A stretch of DNA of 64,000 nt from Pseudomonadota bacterium (lineage in GTDB: Bacteria; Myxococcota_A; Polyangia; Polyangiales; Polyangiaceae): the NCBI GenBank assembly GCA_023423895.1, contig JAFAER010000038.1, forward strand, positions 10,065 through 74,064, read 5' to 3'. The notes under the pieces were generated by a model that was given only the letters and a program-made list of their open reading frames with translations, had not been told where the DNA came from and made no database searches. This document shows, one piece after another, positions 51,913-60,202 of the stretch. The position numbers and the translations under genes are program-made. Numbering within the stretch: the stretch's first letter is position 1; every line of letters begins with the position of its first letter.

Positions 51913-53784
51913 TCAAGCCGGCTCCGTCAACCAGTCGTACTTCACGTTCCGTCGCGTCGCCTTGAAGCCGGCATCGTGGATCCGCTTCTCGATCGCCTCC
52001 GCGCCGATGCGGAACGTCGTGCCCGCACTCGAGACGACGTTTTCCTCGAACATGACGCTGCCGAAGTCGTCCGCGCCGAAGCGCAGCGCCACCTGACCGA
52101 CGGCGGGTCCCTGGGTCACCCACGACGCGCCGACGTGGTCGACGTTGTCGAGCATGAGCCGCGCGACCGCCTGCGTTCGCAGATACAGGTGCGTGCCGTT
52201 GTCGCCGGGCGCGATGTGCGTACCGCTCTCGAACTGGAAGTCCCAGCAGAAGAACGCCGTGAAGCCGCCCGTCTCGTCCTGCAGGTCCCGGATCTTCACG
52301 AGGTGCTGGATGCGCTCCTCGGGTGTGTCGACGGTGCCGTACATCATGGTGGCGCTCGAGCGCAGCCCCATGTGATGGGCGACGCGCATGACGTCGAGCC
52401 ACTCGGCGCTCGTGCACTTCGCCTTCGCGATCTTGCGGCGGACGCGATCGACGAGGATCTCGGCGCCGCCGCCGGGGACGGAGTCGAGACCGGCCGCGTG
52501 CAGGCGCTCGAGCACCTGGCGGACCGTGAGCCCCTCGAGCCGCGAGAGGTGGATGATCTCCTCCGGCGAGAGCGCGTGCAGCCCGAGGCCGTACTCGCTC
52601 TTCATCCAGCGGAAGAGGTCCTCGTACCACTCGATGCGAAGGTCGGGATTGAGCCCGCCTTGAAGGAGGATCTGCACGCCGCCGGCGTCCTTCACCTCCT
52701 GGAGCTTCTTGCCGAGTACCTCGCGCGAGAGCACGTAGCCCTCGGCGTGCCCGACGGGCCGGTAGAACGCGCAGAAGCGGCAGCTCGTCGTGCAGACGTT
52801 CGTGTAGTTGACGTTCCGATCGACGATGTACGTGACGACGCCTTTCGGATGCTTCCGCCGGCGGATGGCGTCGGCGGCGAGCCCGAGCTCGAAGAAGCTC
52901 CCTTCGCGCAGGAGTCGAACGCCCTCGGCAGCCGAGAGGCGCTCGCCGTCGGCCGCACGCGAGAGGATGGAGTCGAGGGTCGGCCGAGAGGTCGACACGC
53001 GCGGCTCCTCGAAGCTCGGCGTTGCGGCGGGCAGGAGGCCCGCCTTTGCGGCCTCCGCCCAGAAGCGCTGGAGCCCCGCGAGCTCCTCGTCCCCGAGGTC
53101 GTAGCGGATCGACTCCGTGAGGTACGACCGAAGCGATTCCTCCGAGAGACCGGAGCGCGCCGCGTGCTCGGCCGCGATCGCGTCGGTCCGTGCGAGCCCC
53201 TTCTGCTTCGCGATGCGGAACAGATCCTCCTGCTCGCGCGAGACGCAGTCCGGGCGCGCGAACCAGGCCGCGAACACGAACGGCAGCCCGGTCCACTCGA
53301 GCCACGCCTCGGCGAGGTCGAGCCGGTAGGGGTACTTCTCCTCGACGTCCAGCGCGGGATCTCCGATGAGGAGCGCGCCCCGACGGTCGCCGATCTGCGC
53401 GATCGCGTCCTTCGGTTGCGCGCCGAACAGCCTCGGAGTGAGCTTCTGCCGAGCGAGCAACAGGCGCGCGAGCACGACGCTCGTGCGCGAGGACAGATCG
53501 AGCGCAATCGACTCGAGCTCGTGGATCGGCCGCTCGGCCACGATCGCGACGCTGCGGACCTTGCCGCGGGCGCCGATCGCCATGTTGCGGAGGACCCGGA
53601 GCTCACCGATCGTCGCAGCCGCTGCGACGGGCATCAGGCCGACGTCGGCCTCGGCCTCGGCGAGCGCACGCGCGACCTCGCTCGGAGGAGCCAGACGAAG
53701 ATCGAGGCGAGGGTCCTCGCGCAGCGACTCCCAGAGCGGACGGGCGTTGAGGTACTCGACACCGACGACGCGAAGCGAGCTCAT
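51913..53784 (-). CDS. MqnA-MqnC fusion: chorismate dehydratase and cyclic dehypoxanthine futalosine synthase
   Basis: 623 residues. Residues about 1-265 are MqnA: LRVVGVEYLNARPLWESL, then DVGLMPVAAAATIGELRVL and LIGDPALDV, a periplasmic-binding-protein-like fold that turns chorismate into 3-enolpyruvylbenzoate. From about 270 it is MqnC, a radical SAM enzyme with the iron-sulfur motif C331-TTS-C335-RF-C338, QGGLNPDLRIEWYEDL and GGGAEIL. MqnC closes the ring to give cyclic de-hypoxanthine futalosine. The two normally come as separate proteins; here they join the first and a later step of one route. Start overlaps the mqnE stop by four bases. Confidence 0.93.
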   Translation of the reverse strand: MSSLRVVGVEYLNARPLWESLREDPRLDLRLAPPSEVARALAEAEADVGLMPVAAAATIGELRVLRNMAIGARGKVRSVAIVAERPIHELESIALDLSSRTSVVLARLLLARQKLTPRLFGAQPKDAIAQIGDRRGALLIGDPALDVEEKYPYRLDLAEAWLEWTGLPFVFAAWFARPDCVSREQEDLFRIAKQKGLARTDAIAAEHAARSGLSEESLRSYLTESIRYDLGDEELAGLQRFWAEAAKAGLLPAATPSFEEPRVSTSRPTLDSILSRAADGERLSAAEGVRLLREGSFFELGLAADAIRRRKHPKGVVTYIVDRNVNYTNVCTTSCRFCAFYRPVGHAEGYVLSREVLGKKLQEVKDAGGVQILLQGGLNPDLRIEWYEDLFRWMKSEYGLGLHALSPEEIIHLSRLEGLTVRQVLERLHAAGLDSVPGGGAEILVDRVRRKIAKAKCTSAEWLDVMRVAHHMGLRSSATMMYGTVDTPEERIQHLVKIRDLQDETGGFTAFFCWDFQFESGTHIAPGDNGTHLYLRTQAVARLMLDNVDHVGASWVTQGPAVGQVALRFGADDFGSVMFEENVVSSAGTTFRIGAEAIEKRIHDAGFKATRRNVKYDWLTEPA

Positions 53785-54932
53785 GACACCACCTGCAGCG
53801 CGCGCTTGCGATCGCGCACCTTCATCGAAGCCTCCGGAGCCTTCGCCTTCGCGTGCTCGCGGACGACGTTGTAGAGCGTGTCCCGCTCGATGGGAGTACG
53901 TCCCGCCTCACGGATGAGGCGAACGAGCTCGTCGTAGCGGAGCGCCCCCGGAGAGCGCGTGCCTGCGGCCTTGTAGATGGTCTCGTGCACGATCGTGCCG
54001 TCGATGTCGTCGGCGCCGAAGCGAAGCGCGATCTGCGCGACGTCGGGGGTGAGGCTGACCCAGTACGCCTTGATGTGCTCGAAGTTGTCGAGCATCAGCC
54101 GGCTGACGGCGATCGTGCGGAGGTCGTCCACCGCCGTGGGCGCCGGGAGGTTCTTCATCCCGTTGCCGTCCGGATGGAACGCGAGCGGGATGAACGCCTG
54201 GAAGCCCTTCGTCTCGTCCTGCAGCGCGCGAACGCGGAGCAGATGGTCGACGCGGTGGGCGAACGTCTCGATGTGCCCGTAGAGCATCGTGACGTTCGAG
54301 CGCATCCCGAGCGAGTGCGCGACGCGATGCACCTCGAGGTACTCGTCGGCATTGGCCTTGTCGTGCGAGATGCGCTTGCGGACGTCCTCGTCGAAGATCT
54401 CGGCGCCGCCGCCGGGCAGGCTGTCGAGGCCCGCGGCGCGCAGGCGCTCGAGGACCTCGCGGTTCGTCATCTTGTAGTGCTGGGCGAAGAAGTGGATCTC
54501 CACACCGGTGAAGCACTTCAAGTGGATGTTCGGATCGATGCGCTTGAAGCCGCGAAGGAGGTCCTCGTAGTACGAGAACGGCAGCCCCGGATGGAGGCCG
54601 TTGACGACGTGCACCTCCGTCGGCGGCTCGTCGTTGCCGGCGCGCGCGTCTTCGAGCTCCTTCCACGCCTCCTCGAGCGTCATCGTGTGCGCGCCGGGCA
54701 TGTGCTCCTCGAGCTTCGCGAAGGAGCAGAAGAGACACGAGGCGACGCAGACGTTGGTCACCTCGATCCGCATGTTGCGGTTGAAGTAGGTGCGGTCGCC
54801 GTGGCGCGCCTCGCGCGCCTCGTTCGCGAGCTGCCCGACGGCGAGCAGATCCGGATGATGGAAGAGGGCGAGCCCGTCCTCGAAATCGAGGCGCTCGCCG
54901 CGAGCGATCTTCTGGCGGATGGCGTCAAACAT
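53781..54932 (-). CDS. mqnE: Aminofutalosine synthase (radical SAM)
   Basis: 383 residues, normal length. The iron-sulfur motif is C62-VAS-C66-LF-C69, followed by VHVVNGLHPGLPFSYYEDL, LKCFTGVEIHFFA and GGGAEIFDEDVR. The enzyme joins SAM-derived adenosyl radical to 3-enolpyruvylbenzoate to form aminofutalosine, the committed step of the route. C-terminal part (HIKAYWVSLTPDVAQIALRFGADDIDGTIVHE) completes the barrel. Overlaps the previous gene by eight bases and the next by four. Confidence 0.93.
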   Translation of the reverse strand: MFDAIRQKIARGERLDFEDGLALFHHPDLLAVGQLANEAREARHGDRTYFNRNMRIEVTNVCVASCLFCSFAKLEEHMPGAHTMTLEEAWKELEDARAGNDEPPTEVHVVNGLHPGLPFSYYEDLLRGFKRIDPNIHLKCFTGVEIHFFAQHYKMTNREVLERLRAAGLDSLPGGGAEIFDEDVRKRISHDKANADEYLEVHRVAHSLGMRSNVTMLYGHIETFAHRVDHLLRVRALQDETKGFQAFIPLAFHPDGNGMKNLPAPTAVDDLRTIAVSRLMLDNFEHIKAYWVSLTPDVAQIALRFGADDIDGTIVHETIYKAAGTRSPGALRYDELVRLIREAGRTPIERDTLYNVVREHAKAKAPEASMKVRDRKRALQVVS

Positions 54933-55503
54933 GGGCGGCCTCCGTGGCTGCTGCGGACGTCGAAGCCGATGCGCTGTCGCCTTCGTCGGTGAATTCGCAT
55001 GCGCGTCCGGCGTTGCGGACGAGGGCCGCGATCTCGCGGCGCTTCAACGCGGTCGCGGCGACCATGCCCTGCCCCTTCACCTTCTTCAGCTCGTCTTCCG
55101 AGATGAGCGTGCCGCTCTTGCGCGTGATCGGCCCCGTGAGGTCCGTCGCGCCGAACCCGAGCGCGACCTGCGCGACCTCGAGCCCATGGCGTCCCCAGTC
55201 GACGCCGATGCGCGCGCGGAGGGGCCCCGTGATGCGGGCAACCGCGACCGCACGGAGCAGCTCGAGCTCGCTCGCCGCCTCGCCGATCCAGACCACGTCA
55301 TTCGAAGCGGTCGGATGGATCCGAACGACATCGCCGTGCTCCTCCGTCCGGATCGCGTCCGCGAGCGCGCCGAGCGCCAGCAGATCGATCTCTCCGAGCG
55401 AGCCAAGGAGCGCGCGGACCGAGTCGAGGTCTCCTCGGCGACGTGCAGGCTGCACGGGTGAAAGGCCGGCGCGAGCCAACGCCTGGTCGATGAACCGTGT
55501 CAT
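54925..55503 (-). CDS. MqnE/MqnC C-terminal-like protein without radical SAM core
   Basis: 192 residues. The stretch GRHGLEVAQVALGFGATDLTGPITRKSG parallels MqnE's TPDVAQIALRFGADDIDGTIVHE, and RREIAALVRNAGR matches MqnE's RLIREAGR. The CxxxCxxC motif is absent, so it should not be a radical SAM enzyme; only the C-terminal barrel part appears to be kept. The N-terminal 80 residues and Ser/Ala tail have no match. It overlaps mqnE by eight and ubiX by four bases, so it is part of the operon. It may be a partner subunit for MqnE or MqnC, or a remnant of a duplication. Confidence 0.75.
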   Translation of the reverse strand: MTRFIDQALARAGLSPVQPARRRGDLDSVRALLGSLGEIDLLALGALADAIRTEEHGDVVRIHPTASNDVVWIGEAASELELLRAVAVARITGPLRARIGVDWGRHGLEVAQVALGFGATDLTGPITRKSGTLISEDELKKVKGQGMVAATALKRREIAALVRNAGRACEFTDEGDSASASTSAAATEAAHV

Positions 55504-56117
55504 GAACGACCTTCCTTCTCTTTCGTCCCCCAGCGTTTCAAGAGGTCGTGCTCGAGACCGAGGTGATCGAGCACGCGCCCCACCACGGTATCGAGCAGCC
55601 CGTCGATCCCCTCCGGCTTGCCGTAGAAGGACGGCATCGCCGGGAGGATCGTCGCCCCCACGCGGGCGAGCGCGGTCAGGTTCTCGAGGTGGATGACCGA
55701 GAGCGGCGTCTCGCGCGGCACGAGGACGAGCGGACGACGCTCCTTGATCATGACGTCAGCGGCGCGCGTCAGGAGCGTGTCCGAGATGCCGTGGGCCACG
55801 CGCGCGCAGGTGCCCATCGAGCACGGCACGATCGCCATTGCGTCCCACCCTGCGCTGCCGCTGGCGAAGGGAGCTTTGTAGTCGCGCATGCCGTAGATCG
55901 GCAGGTCGATCTCCTCGCGAAGGTCGCCGCCGCACTCGAGCGCCCAGACCTCGGGCGCGGTCGAGGACAGACAGACGCCGACCTCGATGTCACCGGCAGT
56001 GCGGACGCGGTGCGAGAGGAACGAGAGGAGGCGCTTCGCATACGGAGCGCCGCTGGCGCCCGTGATCCCGACGACGATCTTGCGCTTCGTGCCGTTCGTG
56101 CCGTTCGTCGTCGTCAT
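55500..56117 (-). CDS. ubiX: UbiX-family flavin prenyltransferase
   Basis: 205 residues. RKIVVGITGASGAPYAKRLL binds FMN; AIVPCSMGTCARVAHGISDTLLTRAADVMIKERRPLVLVPRETPLS is the family core. It prenylates FMN to the cofactor used by UbiD, whose gene lies just upstream; in the futalosine route the pair is sometimes called MqnM/MqnL. Overlaps the UbiD-UbiE stop by four bases. A short Thr/Asn/Gly tail precedes the domain. Confidence 0.93.
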   Translation of the reverse strand: MTTTNGTNGTKRKIVVGITGASGAPYAKRLLSFLSHRVRTAGDIEVGVCLSSTAPEVWALECGGDLREEIDLPIYGMRDYKAPFASGSAGWDAMAIVPCSMGTCARVAHGISDTLLTRAADVMIKERRPLVLVPRETPLSVIHLENLTALARVGATILPAMPSFYGKPEGIDGLLDTVVGRVLDHLGLEHDLLKRWGTKEKEGRS

Positions 56118-58360
56118 TGTGCGGCTTCCTCGCGCGCGCTTCGTGGAGCATGGGCTCGGACGATCGACGCCATGCCGAGCGTGAGGTCGGTCCCGTCGAC
56201 CGGGCCGAAGCCCTCTTCCTCGAGGAGGCGCTCGTAGGCCTCGCGCGTGACGAAGCCCTCCATGCTCTCGGCGAGGTATTCGTACGCCTCACGATCCTTC
56301 GCGAGCGCAGCGCCGAGGACGGGGAGCGCGTAACGCAGGCCCGCCCCGTGGACGAAGCGAGAGGCCGCTCCCCGAGGACGGAACAACTCGAGGGTCACGA
56401 AGATGCCTCGCGGCTTCAGGACGCGACGCACCTCGCGCAGCCCCTTGCGAAGATCGGCGAGATTGCGGACTCCGAAACCGCACACGACCGCATCGAACGA
56501 GGCGTCTTCGAATGGGAGCGCGAGAGCGTCACCGACGACACACTCGACCTGCTGCACCTTCGCGCGGCCGAGGGCGAGCATCTTCTCGGACGCGTCACAC
56601 GCCACGACGTGCGCCTTCGGGAATGTCTCCTCGACGAGCGCGGCGAGATCCAGCGTGCCCGCGCAGAGGTCGAGGACGCGGGGCTCGGCGGCGCCGTCGA
56701 TCGCCGGGCGCATCATCTCGAGCGCGCGCACGCGCCAGCGCCGATCGATGCCGAGCGACATGACGCGGTTCAGGCGGTCATAGGTCGGCGCGATGCGGTC
56801 GAACATCTCGCGGTTCGCGTCCGCGTGCTCGCCGGGTGAGACCGCTCGTCGTGCGAGGTCTGGCTCCACCTTGCCGCGGATGTTGCCCGCAGCGCTCGCG
56901 GCTGCAGGACGGAGCGGGATCCCGAGCTCCGACCACATCGCGTCGACGCGCGCCTTGATCGCGTCGTCCTGCGTGCAGACGTCCGGCCAGTCACGCTTGT
57001 AGCCTTCCTCGGGCCACTTCTTCGTTCCGTCGATGGCCATCTTCCCGCCCCAGAGCGCCTGGCTGGCGCCGTGGTCGAGCTGGTCGACCGGTCCGTCCAC
57101 CATCGAGACGTCACGCTTCGGATCGAGGTTCGCGAGGAGCCGCCACGCGACCTCGCCCGTGTTCTGCACGTCGACGTCCTCGTCGACGACGCAGATCACC
57201 TTCGTGAAGGACATCTGCCCCGCGCCCCAGAGGCCGTGAGCGATGCGGGTCGCATGGTGCGGGTACTGCTTCTTGATGGAGACGATCGCGAGGTTGTGGA
57301 ACGCCCCCTCGATCGGCAGATTCATGTCGACGACCTCCGGGAACATCATCCGGAGGAGCGGAAGGAACAGCCGCTCCGTGGCCTTACCGAGCCACGCATC
57401 TTCCATCGGCGGTGGACCGACGAGCGTCGACGGGTAGACCGGGTTCTTCCGATGCGTCACGCACGTCACGTGGAAGCGCGGGAAGGGGTCGACCGGAGTG
57501 TAATAACCCGTGTGATCGCCGAAGGGCCCTTCGTCGAACAGCGGCTCGCTCGGGTCGACGTATCCCTCGAGCACGAAGTCGGCGCACGCAGGCACCTCGA
57601 GATCGACCGTCTTGCAGCGGACGTGCTCCACCGAACGGCCGCGGAGGAAGCCGGCGAACATCCACTCGTCGATGCCGTCGGGCAGCGGCGCCGTAGCCGC
57701 GTAGGTGAGCGCAGGATCGCCGCCGAAGGCGACCGCGACCTCGAGACGCCTGCCGAGCTCCTTGGCTCGACGGAAGTGCCGCGCGCCGGTCTTGTGGATC
57801 TGCCAGTGCATCGCCGTCGTTCGCCGGTCGATGCGCTGCATCCGGTACATGCCGATGTTGCGCGCGCCCGTGTCGGGATCGCGCGTGATGACGTTCGGGA
57901 GCGTGAAGAAGGGGCCGCCGTCCTTCGGCCACGTCGTCATGACGGGCAAGGCCTCGAGATCGACCGCGTCGCCTTCGAGCACCACTTCCTGGCAAGGCGC
58001 GTGCGTCGCCTTCCGCGGCACCGCGTGGCTGAGGGCCGGGAGCTTCCGCGCCATCTCCGCGAGCTCGCGCGCGCTGCCCGGTGCCTTCGTGTGAACGAGC
58101 TCGGCGATCGCCCGCGCGTGCTCCTCGAGGTCTTGCACTCCGAGCGCCAGCGACATGCGCCGCCGCGATCCGAAGGCATTGATGAGAAGCGGAAAGCGTG
58201 AGCCTTTCGGCCTCTCGAACAGGAGCGCGGGGCCCCCCGCCTTCATCGTCCGGTCGGCGATCTCGGCGATCTCGAGGTTCGGATCGACCTCGCGCCGGAT
58301 GCGTACGAGCTCACCCTCGCGCTCGAGGGTCTCCACGAAGGCGCTCAGGCCGTCATACAT
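56114..58360 (-). CDS. UbiD-UbiE fusion: prenyl-naphthoate decarboxylase and menaquinone methyltransferase
   Basis: 748 residues. Residues 1 to about 490 are UbiD: GELVRIRREVDPNLEIAEIADR, ITRDPDTGARNIGMYRMQRID, EPLFDEGPFGDHTGYYTPVDP and NLPIEGAFHNLAIVSIKKQYP; the EGPFGDHTG motif includes the catalytic Glu. From about 515 it is UbiE/MenG: MFDRIAPTYDRLNRVMSLGIDRRWR and VLDLCAGTLDLAALVEE, VVACDASEKMLALGRAKV. The fusion couples removal of the carboxylate with ring methylation, the last two steps to menaquinone. In the SAM motif the usual GTGD is GTLD. Start supported by a promoter and leader just upstream. Confidence 0.9.
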   Translation of the reverse strand: MYDGLSAFVETLEREGELVRIRREVDPNLEIAEIADRTMKAGGPALLFERPKGSRFPLLINAFGSRRRMSLALGVQDLEEHARAIAELVHTKAPGSARELAEMARKLPALSHAVPRKATHAPCQEVVLEGDAVDLEALPVMTTWPKDGGPFFTLPNVITRDPDTGARNIGMYRMQRIDRRTTAMHWQIHKTGARHFRRAKELGRRLEVAVAFGGDPALTYAATAPLPDGIDEWMFAGFLRGRSVEHVRCKTVDLEVPACADFVLEGYVDPSEPLFDEGPFGDHTGYYTPVDPFPRFHVTCVTHRKNPVYPSTLVGPPPMEDAWLGKATERLFLPLLRMMFPEVVDMNLPIEGAFHNLAIVSIKKQYPHHATRIAHGLWGAGQMSFTKVICVVDEDVDVQNTGEVAWRLLANLDPKRDVSMVDGPVDQLDHGASQALWGGKMAIDGTKKWPEEGYKRDWPDVCTQDDAIKARVDAMWSELGIPLRPAAASAAGNIRGKVEPDLARRAVSPGEHADANREMFDRIAPTYDRLNRVMSLGIDRRWRVRALEMMRPAIDGAAEPRVLDLCAGTLDLAALVEETFPKAHVVACDASEKMLALGRAKVQQVECVVGDALALPFEDASFDAVVCGFGVRNLADLRKGLREVRRVLKPRGIFVTLELFRPRGAASRFVHGAGLRYALPVLGAALAKDREAYEYLAESMEGFVTREAYERLLEEEGFGPVDGTDLTLGMASIVRAHAPRSAREEAAQ

Positions 58361-58396
58361 CGCGCTTTCCTTCGAATTTCTGAGGGGCTCGAAAGT

Positions 58397-58412
58397 TTCA
58401 AAATCTTTTGAA
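58397..58412. promoter_or_regulatory. Palindrome near expected transcription start of the menaquinone operon
   Basis: TTCAAAA-TC-TTTTGAA, a perfect 7-bp inverted repeat, lies just downstream of the -10 box, within the first bases of the expected transcript. It could be an operator for a repressor or a short RNA hairpin in the leader. Confidence 0.5.
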
Positions 58413-58415
58413 GGC

Positions 58416-58443
58416 TTTATAGGCCGCAGCCGTGGGGCGTCAA
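58416..58443 (-). promoter_or_regulatory. Sigma-70 type promoter of menaquinone operon
   Basis: Read leftward: TTGACG, 16 bases, TATAAA. Both boxes match the sigma-70 consensus at five of six positions. The predicted start lies about 50 bases before the UbiD-UbiE ATG. AT-rich bases around it stand out in the GC-rich surroundings. Confidence 0.65.
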
Positions 58444-58547
58444 GACGTGAGGGGGACCAGGCGCTCTCGGCGGTGCGTGGCCGCATGGCGTGCTTCCGCA
58501 GCGGATCGGATGCCGGGAAGGGCCTGCCCGCCTTACCTTCATCGGCG

Positions 58548-59057
58548 ATGAAGCCTGGCGACCATCCCGAGTTCTTCCGCTTCCCCGCCCCCGAAGGACG
58601 CTCGCGCGAGAGCACGTTGCGGCTCGACGGCGAGGGACGCTTCTTCCACGACGACGCCGTCGTCGAGCATCCGAAGCTCGCCGCCGCGCTCCACACGTGG
58701 ATCGCCCGACACCCCGACGACGGGCGCTACATCCTCACGAACGGCTACGACTGGACGTACTTCACGGTCGAGGACGTGCCGTTCTTCGTCCGCAGCATCA
58801 AGGCCGAGGGCGACGACGCGATCCTCGTTCTCAGTGACGGCACCGAAGAGCCGCTCGATCCGAGCACGCTTCGCATGGGGCCACGCGGCGATCTCTACCT
58901 GCAGGTCAAACGCGAGGCGCAGGACAAGGGCCGCGGCGGCCCCTTCGACGCGAAGATGACTCGCTTCGCTCAGACGCAGCTCGGGCCGTTCCTCTCGGAG
59001 GACGGTGGCGAGGTGGTCGTCACCACTCGTCGCGGACGAGCACGCCTCCCCGCCTGA
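58548..59057 (+). CDS. DUF1285-like protein
   Basis: 169 residues. The order of elements (STLRLDGEGRFFHDDAVVEHPKLAAALHTWI, then RYILTNGYDWTYFTVEDVPFFVRSIKAEGDD) is that of DUF1285: a short acidic lead strand, a helix, and the WTYFTVEDVPF motif. Function of the family is unknown. The gene diverges from the menaquinone operon. The frame upstream of the ATG is Arg/Ser-rich and rejected. Confidence 0.6.
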   Translation: MKPGDHPEFFRFPAPEGRSRESTLRLDGEGRFFHDDAVVEHPKLAAALHTWIARHPDDGRYILTNGYDWTYFTVEDVPFFVRSIKAEGDDAILVLSDGTEEPLDPSTLRMGPRGDLYLQVKREAQDKGRGGPFDAKMTRFAQTQLGPFLSEDGGEVVVTTRRGRARLPA

Positions 59058-59116
59058 GCACGCGTCTCCATGAGGCGCGGCGGCGCTTCAGGCGGGGAAC
59101 GTGCATGCTACACGCG

Positions 59117-59626
59117 TCAGAATCTCCCCACCACGGACAGGCCAGCTCCGCCCCGCCCCATGGACGTAGGGACGACCACGGCCTTGGCGGAACGGGTGAC
59201 CGTTCGGGTCTCGGGCGCGATGAACGAGCCGATGACGAGGCCGGTACCGACGAGGTGAGCGACGCCCATCGCGACGATCCCTGCCTTGTAGAGCGCCTCG
59301 GTCTCGCACGAGTTCGGGGCGCATCCGCCTCGCTCCGCCAGATTCAGCCACGGCCCGGCAACCGGGATGTAGAGGCGGTCGTCGCCTTGACGCTCGCTGT
59401 TCATCGCAACGAGGACCGCAGGCGTGTAGCTCGCAGCGAGGATCGTGGCTCCGCTCGCGAGCATCGGCAGGTTCGGTCGGCGTGTTTCGCGCTCCGCTCT
59501 CTCCCCCGTGCCCAGCCCGGTGCCGATGGGCGGCGTCGCCATCGGATCCTGCGCCGCGGCCTGGGAGCTCCAGAGCGCGGCAACACCTAGTGTGAGCACG
59601 GCGGCAGTGATCTTGGACTTCAGCAT
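59117..59626 (-). CDS. Small exported protein with two possible membrane segments
   Basis: 169 residues. ATG with GGAGG 7 bases upstream. Signal peptide MLKSKITAAVLTLGVAALWSSQAAAQ with cleavage near AAAQ. Two hydrophobic stretches follow (LPMLASGATILAASYTPAVLVAM and GIVAMGVAHLVGTGLVIGSFI) around a loop with two cysteines (GGCAPNSCE), possibly a disulfide. No recognised family. Confidence 0.65.
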   Translation of the reverse strand: MLKSKITAAVLTLGVAALWSSQAAAQDPMATPPIGTGLGTGERAERETRRPNLPMLASGATILAASYTPAVLVAMNSERQGDDRLYIPVAGPWLNLAERGGCAPNSCETEALYKAGIVAMGVAHLVGTGLVIGSFIAPETRTVTRSAKAVVVPTSMGRGGAGLSVVGRF

Positions 59627-59639
59627 CGTCACACCTCCG

Positions 59640-59931
59640 CGCCGCGTGCGGTGCAACGAGCGCACCGCGGAACGAAGGCGCGGCCGCGGCGTCGGGCAAT
59701 CGGCTGGGCAGTTGCAGGCGTTCTCGCCGTCCTTGCAGACGCGTCACCACATGCCGTGCAGAGGAAGAGGCTCGGGATGGCGGCGGGCTCGCAAGCGCCT
59801 CCGTCGGCCGGCGCGTCGCGGCTGATCCGGTCGAGACCCGGGCAGCAGACCGAGCAGATGTCCTTTGCCCGGCGAGCTGCTGCCACAAGCGATGACGAGT
59901 GCCAGAGAGCGGTGAGAAAGATCGTTCGCAC
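59640..59931 (-). pseudogene. Frameshifted cysteine-rich lipoprotein gene
   Basis: No single frame runs through, yet parts of one protein can be read in succession on the minus strand: VRTIFLTAL, then in a second frame LALVIACGSSSPGKGH (a lipobox), then back in the first frame CSVCCPGLDRISRD and CTACGD, then in a third frame VCKDGENACNCPADCP. The last is the CGDGVC..GEN..NCPxDC module common in myxobacterial surface proteins. Three single-base shifts would join them, so the gene is decayed or the assembly carries indels. The region ends just before the small exported protein. Confidence 0.5.
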
Positions 59932-60202
59932 GGCGCGCGTGCGTGCGTGCGGTCGGGGCCCGGGAGCGTTGGATGTCATTCGTGCCGGCGCGGCGGGCGA
60001 CGACCACACCCCGGTGTCGCCGACGGGCGGATCTCGATGATTTCGCACCGGCCTCGACGGCCTCCGCTCGACCCGACCGGACAGGCCTGTCGGAGAGGCC
60101 CGAGATGACACAGCCGGCGTTGTCGCGGTTCTTCTGAATCGACGGCGAAATCAAGCGATTGACCTACTAAATTCCGAGCCTTCGGCTAGGATGCGCGCCG
60201 CC
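59932..60202. other. Intergenic stretch upstream of serA
   Basis: About 270 bases between the decayed gene and serA. It holds a perfect 12-bp palindrome GACAGGCCTGTC near 60080 and a TTGACC about 45 bases before serA without a matching -10 box. No coding frame is convincing. Confidence 0.5.
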
